Source of the DNA: Nonomuraea thailandensis
GTDB lineage: Bacteria > Actinomycetota > Actinomycetes > Streptosporangiales > Streptosporangiaceae
Length of the DNA: 64,000 bases
Assembly: GCF_024172165.1 (NCBI RefSeq)
Contig: NZ_JAMZEB010000002.1
Coordinates: 10,929,001-10,993,000 of the forward strand
Reading direction: 5' to 3'
Shown here: positions 58,605 through 64,000 of the stretch, in pieces
How the letters are laid out: each line of letters opens with the position of its first letter
Position numbering within the stretch: position 1 is the stretch's first letter
The notes under the pieces: model-generated
The model's input: only the letters and a program-made list of their open reading frames with translations
What the model was told of the DNA's origin: nothing
Database searches by the model: none
Position numbers and translations under genes: made by a program

Positions 58605-58661
58605 GGCCTGGTCGCCGATGGCAGACGTGGCGATGACTGACTTGGAGAAGGGAACGCGACC

Positions 58662-59549
58662 ATGGCGAGCTCCGCGGTTGACCAGGACGAGCGGCTGCGG
58701 CGGCCGGCGGGGATCCGCTCGGTGTGGCTGGGCGACACGAAGGTGTCCTACGTGCCGGACGGGGTGATCGAGGGCAGGCCGCGCAGCTGGCTGCCGGACA
58801 CCACCGAGGAGACCTGGGCCGCCCACCCCCAGTACCTGGACGCCTCCGGCCATCTGGTGGCGAGTATCGGTGGTCTCCTGGTGGAGAACGCTGACCGCGC
58901 TCTGTTGATCGACGCGGGGTGGGGTCCGGTGTCGCTGCCGGCCGAGCCGGGCAGCCCGAACGGCGCCGTTCGCGGCGGCGCGCTGCTGGACAGTCTGGCC
59001 GAGCTGGGCCGCAGGCCGGACGAGATCGAGGCGGTGGCCTTCACCCACCTGCACATCGATCACCTCGGCTGGGCCTGGCAACTCGCCCCGGGCAGCGACC
59101 AGCCTGTGTTCACGCAGGCCGAGTATCTGGTGGCCGCACCGGAATGGGCTCACCGCGACCTGGCCGCGCAGGGCGTCACCGAAGAGGAGGTCGCCGCGCT
59201 GACACCGCGCGTGCGCACGGTGACGGACGGGCAGGAGATCTTCCCTGGCGTGCGGGTGCAGATCACCGGTGGGCACACGGCCGGGCACACGCAGTACGTC
59301 ATCACCGGCGGTGGAACCCGGCTGATCGCCTTCGGCGACGCCCTGCATTCACCGATCCAAATGGACCACCCCGAATGGTCCTGCCTCTATGACCACGACC
59401 GTGCCCAGTCCGCCGAGCATCGCCGTCAACTCGTCGCCGAGCTGGAAGAGCCTGACACGATCGGTTTTGGCATCCACTTCGCCGATGCGGTTTTCGGACA
59501 GGTCCGCCGAGACGGCGCCGGCTCCGCCTGGCACCCCCTGGACGTCTGA
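58662..59549 (+). CDS. Metallo-beta-lactamase-fold hydrolase
   Basis: 295 aa (GGAGAAGGG upstream). Zinc-binding motif THLHIDHLG (about residue 128), GGHTAGHT and FGDALHS follow, then a C-terminal His in FGIHFADAVFG. No signal peptide, so cytoplasmic. Likely a lactonase or other thioester/ester hydrolase, as for AHL-lactonase-like and PqsE-like members. Repressed presumably by MarR. The next 240 bp carry no clear gene. Confidence 0.9.
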   Translation: MASSAVDQDERLRRPAGIRSVWLGDTKVSYVPDGVIEGRPRSWLPDTTEETWAAHPQYLDASGHLVASIGGLLVENADRALLIDAGWGPVSLPAEPGSPNGAVRGGALLDSLAELGRRPDEIEAVAFTHLHIDHLGWAWQLAPGSDQPVFTQAEYLVAAPEWAHRDLAAQGVTEEEVAALTPRVRTVTDGQEIFPGVRVQITGGHTAGHTQYVITGGGTRLIAFGDALHSPIQMDHPEWSCLYDHDRAQSAEHRRQLVAELEEPDTIGFGIHFADAVFGQVRRDGAGSAWHPLDV

Positions 59550-59793
59550 CCGCCGCGGGATCGACCACTACCCCCGGCCTGCCCATCCGCTCGCCTGCAC
59601 GACACCGGTCGCAAAATCATGCCCCGGCACCGATCAGATCCACCCCTGGCGATGGGCCGTCCCCGCGCAGCGTCCGCGTCAAAGCCCGCCGCGCGACCGG
59701 GGGCGAGCCGCACGCTGCCGGTATGTCGTCCGCGCCGGCCGGTAAGGGCCAGATCGGCTTTCCTCGATGGGCCGAGGGCTTCACACTTCGGGC

Positions 59794-60342
59794 ATGGATA
59801 CGCGGCGCATCGGTACGATCCTCGCGATTCTGCTGACGATCATCTACCTGGCCTACATCGTGGCCATCCCGCTCGGCCTAATAACCCGCCGGCTCGAAGT
59901 ACACGAGGTGGCCCTGGCGGCGGCCTTGCTGGTCGGGGTGTGGTTCGCGGCCTCGTCCTACTCCATCACCGATCTGTCGATCGGCGCCGGCGGGGTCAGT
60001 GCGAGGCTGGACAGGACCGAGGCCAAGCAACGGGCGCTGGAGTCCGAGCTGCGGGCGCTGCAGGTCGCGCTGAGCGGGCTGGTGACCAAGTACGAGTGGG
60101 ACCATCTGCGGCGGCTCGCCGGTGAGGGGCCTGTGCCGGCGAGGTTCCGGCAGGACGGGAAGCTGCAGCTGGAGCTGGAGCGGCTGGACGCCATGGGGTT
60201 CGTGGAGCCGGTCGATTCGCAGCGGGGGCTCAACGCGATTCGTGAAGATCATGGGCATGCCTATGAGGAGTTCGACCTCGCGCGGTATGTCAGGATCACG
60301 AAGGCGGGGCGCGAGTACCTGAGGTTGCGGGAGAAGTTGTGA
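59794..60342 (+). CDS. Small membrane protein with coiled coil
   Basis: 182 aa from ATG 59794; an in-frame ATG at 59767 adds nine residues. Two hydrophobic segments (about 6-27 and 37-58) and a C-terminal cytoplasmic region with an Arg/Glu/Leu-rich coiled coil (about 75-100). The end (YVRITKAGREYLRLREKL) resembles a winged-helix tail. Unknown family; perhaps a membrane-tethered sensor. Confidence 0.6.
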   Translation: MDTRRIGTILAILLTIIYLAYIVAIPLGLITRRLEVHEVALAAALLVGVWFAASSYSITDLSIGAGGVSARLDRTEAKQRALESELRALQVALSGLVTKYEWDHLRRLAGEGPVPARFRQDGKLQLELERLDAMGFVEPVDSQRGLNAIREDHGHAYEEFDLARYVRITKAGREYLRLREKL

Positions 60343-60374
60343 TGGCTCCGTCCTGGCGCTCGGGCGCGGGACGC

Positions 60375-60398
60375 AGCGCGTGACGTAGCGCGTGACGT
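60375..60398. repeat. Short tandem repeat
   Basis: AGCGCGTGACGT occurs twice directly in tandem, in the gap between convergent genes. Confidence 0.7.
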
Positions 60399-60418
60399 AG
60401 CACCGCCGGCGGCCGGGT

Positions 60419-61099
60419 TCACTGCGTTCTGCGGGTGGAGCGGCCGGTCTCAGGGGCGGTCGGCGGGGCGATGACCAGTTCGGTGTCCGGGTCGTGGTCG
60501 AGGTGCGGAGGGCCGGCGACGATCATGGTGGCTCGGGCCCACGGGCGTTCCCGCCTCAAGAACGGCAGCTCCTCCAGCAGCCAGTTCCGTACGTGCTGCA
60601 GTTGCTCGGGAGAGTCGCCGTCGCGGTCGGTCAGCAGGCGCTCCTGCTGATCGAGGTCGCCCTGCATCCATACCGAGGCGTCCAGCCACGGGGCAAGCTC
60701 TGCGCGGATGATGCCGGTGCCCTCGACCCAGACGGCGCCGGCGCCGGCGGGGACGGTGATCGATCCGGGCCGGTCGTGGGTGATCCAGGGGTCAGGGCGG
60801 AAGTTCACCGCCTCACCTCGGTGCAGGGGGCGCAGGATGTTCTCGACGAGCACGGCGCCCCAGTCGAAGCAGGCGTGGTTCCAGGCTAGGTCGTCGGTGT
60901 GCACGACGGCCGAGCCGGGCACCGCCTCGCGCAGCCGCTCGGCCAGGGTCGTCTTGCCTGCGCCGCCCCGGCCGTCGATCGCGATCACTCGCGGACGTCC
61001 GGTGACGCCGGGTGACGCCCTGCGCAGCCGCCGGACGGCGTCGAGGACGGTCACCACCCGCCAGCCGGTGGCCTCGGTCTCGCCGGGATGTAGACGCAT
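60419..61099 (-). CDS. Uridine-kinase-like P-loop protein
   Basis: 226 aa. P-loop GRGGAGKTT (about 43-51), VVHTDDLAWNH and VWVEGTGI follow, as in the uridine kinase/phosphoribulokinase-like family. It lacks the clear nucleoside-binding motifs of uridine kinase, so its substrate may differ. Convergent with the membrane protein. Confidence 0.7.
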   Translation of the reverse strand: MRLHPGETEATGWRVVTVLDAVRRLRRASPGVTGRPRVIAIDGRGGAGKTTLAERLREAVPGSAVVHTDDLAWNHACFDWGAVLVENILRPLHRGEAVNFRPDPWITHDRPGSITVPAGAGAVWVEGTGIIRAELAPWLDASVWMQGDLDQQERLLTDRDGDSPEQLQHVRNWLLEELPFLRRERPWARATMIVAGPPHLDHDPDTELVIAPPTAPETGRSTRRTQ

Positions 61100-61372
61100 C
61101 GATCACCTGTCTCCGGAGGTGAGGCCGCGAATCCGGCCCGCCGCACTCCCATGCTCTCCTCAGCGACGGTCAAGTGCGAGCTCATGAGCGTCAACCGTCC
61201 GGCAGCTCCGTCGTGGCGTGCGAGCAGGAACCGGCCGGCACGTCAGCCGGCCCATGTCAGTAGTGGCGTCAGAACGGCGACAGCCCCGTATCAGAGCGTC
61301 CGGCGAAGGTTGCCCTCATCAGCGGTTCGGCAAGGCGAACCGGCTTCACACCACGAAGGACGCGAGGAATTC

Positions 61373-62599
61373 ATGATGAGCAACAACGGCTTCACCACGA
61401 CGGGTCTGCGCAGGCTGCGTGAGGTGCTGGCCCGGCATGTCGACTCCGGCAAGATCCCCGGCCTGGTGGCCCTGGTCAGCCGCGGCGGCCAGACCCACGT
61501 CGAGACACTCGGCACGATGCGGCACGACGGCGGCGCGCCGATGCAGCGCGACACGATCTTCCGGATGGCCTCCACCTCCAAGCCGGTCTCGATCGCCGCC
61601 GCGATGGTCCTGCTGGACGAGTGCCGGCTGCGGCTGGACGACGTGGTCGACCCGTGGCTGCCCGAGCTGGCCGGCCGCCAGGTGCTGACGAGCCCGGACG
61701 CCGAGCTGGACGACACCGTGCCGGCCCGCCGCCCGATCACCGTCCGCGACGTCCTCACCTCCACCTTCGGCCTCGGCATGGACTTCACCGCCCTCGGCAA
61801 GCCGATCATGAACGCGGTGTTCGCCGCGGGCCTGACCCCCAACCTGCCCACCGAGGTGCCCGAGCAGGACGAGTGGATGCGCCGCCTGGGCGAGCTGCCG
61901 CTGATGTACCACCCCGGCCAGCAGTGGCAGTACCAGATCAGCAGCGACCTGGCCGGCGTCCTGGTCTCCCGGGTCAGCGGGCAGAGCTTCGAGGAGTTCC
62001 TGCGCGAGCGCGTCTTCGAGCCGCTCGGCATGACCGACACCGGCTTCCACGTGCCCGCCGACCAGCTCGACCGGCTGCCCACCCTGTACGCCCCCGACCC
62101 CGCCACCGGCGAGTTCCTGGCCTGGGACGAGCCCGGCAACGGCCGCTGGAGCAAGCCACCGGCCTTCCAGGGCGGCGGCGGTGGCCTGGTCTCCACCGCC
62201 GACGACTACCACGCCTACTTCCAGATGCTGCTCAACGGCGGCGTGCACAACGGCCGCCGCATCCTGTCCCGCCCGGCCGTGGAGCTGATGACCACCAACC
62301 GGCTCACCCCCGAGCAGAACGCCCCCCGCACCGAACTGGCCCGCAACAACGTGCACATCTCCTTCGGCCAGGGCCAGCAAGGCGGCTGGGGCATCGGCAT
62401 GGCGGTACGCACCTACCGCGGCGACTACGCCCCCATCGGCCAGTTCGGCTGGGACGGCGGCAGCGGCACCTCCGCCTACGCCGACCCCGCCAACGGCGTC
62501 ACCGGCATCCTGCTCTGCCAGCTCGGCTACACCGTCCCCAACCCCGCCCACCTCATGAACGACTTCTGGACCACCGTCTACCAGGCCATCGACGCCTGA
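61373..62599 (+). CDS. Serine hydrolase of the beta-lactamase/esterase family
   Basis: 408 aa from ATG 61373 (GAGGAA upstream); the next codon is also ATG. Class C beta-lactamase-like fold with the nucleophile motif STSK (about residue 72), a Tyr in the WQYQISSD segment and a C-terminal WDGGSGT in place of KTG. No signal peptide. Esterase or amidase of unknown substrate (EstB-like). The 273 bp upstream (61100-61372) have no gene. The DHA2 transporter follows by 38 bp. Confidence 0.88.
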   Translation: MMSNNGFTTTGLRRLREVLARHVDSGKIPGLVALVSRGGQTHVETLGTMRHDGGAPMQRDTIFRMASTSKPVSIAAAMVLLDECRLRLDDVVDPWLPELAGRQVLTSPDAELDDTVPARRPITVRDVLTSTFGLGMDFTALGKPIMNAVFAAGLTPNLPTEVPEQDEWMRRLGELPLMYHPGQQWQYQISSDLAGVLVSRVSGQSFEEFLRERVFEPLGMTDTGFHVPADQLDRLPTLYAPDPATGEFLAWDEPGNGRWSKPPAFQGGGGGLVSTADDYHAYFQMLLNGGVHNGRRILSRPAVELMTTNRLTPEQNAPRTELARNNVHISFGQGQQGGWGIGMAVRTYRGDYAPIGQFGWDGGSGTSAYADPANGVTGILLCQLGYTVPNPAHLMNDFWTTVYQAIDA

Positions 62600-62637
62600 C
62601 ACCGAGTTCGCGCCCAACGGCGCAGGAAGCAGGAGAC

Positions 62638-64000
62638 ATGCGACCGCATCCCCGCCGCTGGCTGATCCTCATCGCGCTCTGCCTGAGCACGCTGGTTCTG
62701 GTCATCGACAACATGGCGCTCACCGTCGCCGTCCCGGCGCTGTCCGCGGACCTGGGCGCGACCGCGCAGGACATCCAGTGGATCCTGGAGTCCTACATGC
62801 TGGTCTTCGCCGGCCTGCTGCTCACGGCCGGCTCGCTGTCCGACCGGTACGGCAGGCGGAAGGTCATGGTCGTCGGCCTGACGCTGTTCGGCGCGGCCTC
62901 CCTGGTGGCCACGTTCGCCACCAGCCCCGGCGAGTTGATCGCCGCCCGCGTGGCGATGGGCGTCGGCGGCTCGCTGATCATGCCCTCCAACCTGTCCATC
63001 ATGATCAACGTGTTCACCGACGAGGCCGAACGGCGCAAGGCCATGGCCGCCGGTGCCGCCTTCGGCGTGCTCGGCCTGGTCGGCGGGCCCGTTCTCGGCG
63101 GCGCCCTGGTCGCCTCCCTCGGCTGGGAGGCGGTCTTCTGGATCAACGTCCCGGTCGCCGCCCTGGCCGTCACGGCCGCCCTGGCCCTCATGCCCGAGTC
63201 CAGAGGGCCGGTGACCAGGCCCGACCCCCTCGGCGCCGTCCTGTCCGTGATCGGCATGTCCGCGCTGGTGTGGACGATCAACGAGCTCGCGCACGGCGTC
63301 GCCTGGATCCAGCTGGTCATCGCCGTCGTGGCGCTCAGCGCCTTCGTCGTCTGGGAGCTGCGCACCGAGCACCCGATGGTGCCGCTCAGGCTGTTCCGCG
63401 ACCGTGACTTCGCGGGTGGCAGCCTGTCGATGACGCTGGTCCAGGTCGGCAACGGTGGCCTGCTGCTGGTGCTGACGCAGTACATGCAGTTCGTCCTCGG
63501 CTACAGCTCCACCCAGGCCGGCCTGGCGTTCATCCCGATGTTCGCCGCCTCCATGATCTTCAACGGCGTCGGCGCCGCGCTCGGCACCAGGCTGGGCAAC
63601 CGCACCACCGCGGTGCTCGGCATGGTGGTGATGGCGGGCGGGTTCGGCCTGCTCGGCCTCTCCTCCGCGGACAGCTTCGCGATCCTGGCCGTCGCCCAGG
63701 CCGTGCTGGGCGCGGGCAGCGGCCTGGCGATGCCGTCGGCGGTCATCGCGCTGATGGGCGCCGTCCCCGCCGAGCGGGCCGGGGCCGGCTCGGCGCTCAA
63801 CAACACCATCCAGCAGGCCGGCGCCGCGCTCGGCGTGGCCGTCCTGGGCAGCCTGGCGACCAGCGGCTACGCCTCGGCCATGCCGGCCGGCGCACCCGAG
63901 GAGGCCCGCCGCTCGGTGGCCGCCGCCGTGGCCGACCCGTCCCTGTCCGCGGTCGCTCGCGAGGCCTACGGCGCGGCCATGTCGTACGCCTTCCTCGGCG
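62638..64000 (+). CDS. DHA2-type MFS multidrug exporter (3' end missing)
   Basis: Starts at ATG 62638 (AGGAG upstream) and runs off the window after 454 codons. About 12 or more hydrophobic segments are present; the family has 14. Motif A-like GSLSDRYGRRK follows TM2 and motif C-like GPVLGGALV is in TM5. Drug:H+ antiporter family, in a likely operon with the serine hydrolase, so it may export the hydrolase's product or a toxic substrate. Confidence 0.92.
   Translation, partial: MRPHPRRWLILIALCLSTLVLVIDNMALTVAVPALSADLGATAQDIQWILESYMLVFAGLLLTAGSLSDRYGRRKVMVVGLTLFGAASLVATFATSPGELIAARVAMGVGGSLIMPSNLSIMINVFTDEAERRKAMAAGAAFGVLGLVGGPVLGGALVASLGWEAVFWINVPVAALAVTAALALMPESRGPVTRPDPLGAVLSVIGMSALVWTINELAHGVAWIQLVIAVVALSAFVVWELRTEHPMVPLRLFRDRDFAGGSLSMTLVQVGNGGLLLVLTQYMQFVLGYSSTQAGLAFIPMFAASMIFNGVGAALGTRLGNRTTAVLGMVVMAGGFGLLGLSSADSFAILAVAQAVLGAGSGLAMPSAVIALMGAVPAERAGAGSALNNTIQQAGAALGVAVLGSLATSGYASAMPAGAPEEARRSVAAAVADPSLSAVAREAYGAAMSYAFLG

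Noticed and set aside
60375..60398. 12-bp tandem repeat as a regulatory site
   Set aside because: It lies between convergent genes and has no dyad symmetry; noted only as a repeat.
61100..61372. Plus-strand upstream extension of the serine hydrolase
   Set aside because: The 74 codons before ATG 61373 have Arg/Ser-rich shadow composition and a good Shine-Dalgarno precedes 61373.

Overview
The window is very GC-rich, has many GTG starts, GC-biased third codon positions and densely packed short operons. Together with an AfsR/SARP regulator, a homologue of the mycothiol-dependent nitroreductase family, sugar ABC importers without their own ATPase, and secreted glycosidases, this points to a filamentous actinomycete, most likely Streptosporangiaceae (Nonomuraea-like). 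The taxonomic call is inference. I see no rRNA, tRNA, CRISPR array, integrase or transposase. The first gene (AAA ATPase) and the last (MFS transporter) are cut by the window edges.

Layout. 1-2.5 kb: AAA ATPase and TPR membrane protein pair. 2.6-9.7 kb: aldo/keto reductase with divergent LysR, EF-hand protein, PucR regulator, PPOX-fold oxidoreductase, nucleoside hydrolase, trehalose-synthase-like GH13. 9.1-13 kb: TetR with divergent SDR and alpha/beta hydrolase, then a secreted 5'-nucleotidase. 13-17 kb: cydAB-like oxidase and a NarL-type two-component system. 17-24 kb: small coiled coil, desaturase, truncated phosphotransferase, large SARP, EreA/ChaN/Tiki-fold protein, KAS III with divergent TetR. 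24-30.6 kb: small-protein operon, two minisatellites, LacI, TusA-like protein, secreted hydrolase, orphan histidine kinase. 30.6-40.5 kb: glycan-use locus (secreted multidomain glycosidase, GH127, two permeases, lipoprotein, LacI). 40.5-43.4 kb: imine-reductase-like enzyme with HxlR, and a secreted GH5 mannanase with CBM2. 43.5-48 kb: TetR and a PaoABC-type molybdenum aldehyde oxidoreductase. 48-50.5 kb: TetR with a DUF1348 protein, a collapsed ArsB/NhaD permease, a zinc-knuckle protein, a nitroreductase-like protein. 50.5-54.4 kb: two pectate lyases with copies of one downstream repeat and a fragment of a further lyase, then a DUF6461 protein. 54.4-58 kb: small protein and a PLD-helicase-DUF3427 protein of lower GC. 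58-64 kb: MarR with a metallo-beta-lactamase-fold protein, membrane protein, uridine-kinase-like protein, serine hydrolase and DHA2 exporter.

The common theme is local regulation of plant-polymer and small-molecule catabolism. Nearly every regulator sits divergently beside its probable target with a clear palindrome between them. In the glycan-use locus and the mannanase gene, LacI-type operator palindromes lie inside coding sequence and force rare TTA or ATA codons. The second pattern is DNA turnover: tandem repeats starting in regulator 3' ends, a lyase cluster that expanded and partly collapsed, and two genes reduced to fragments.
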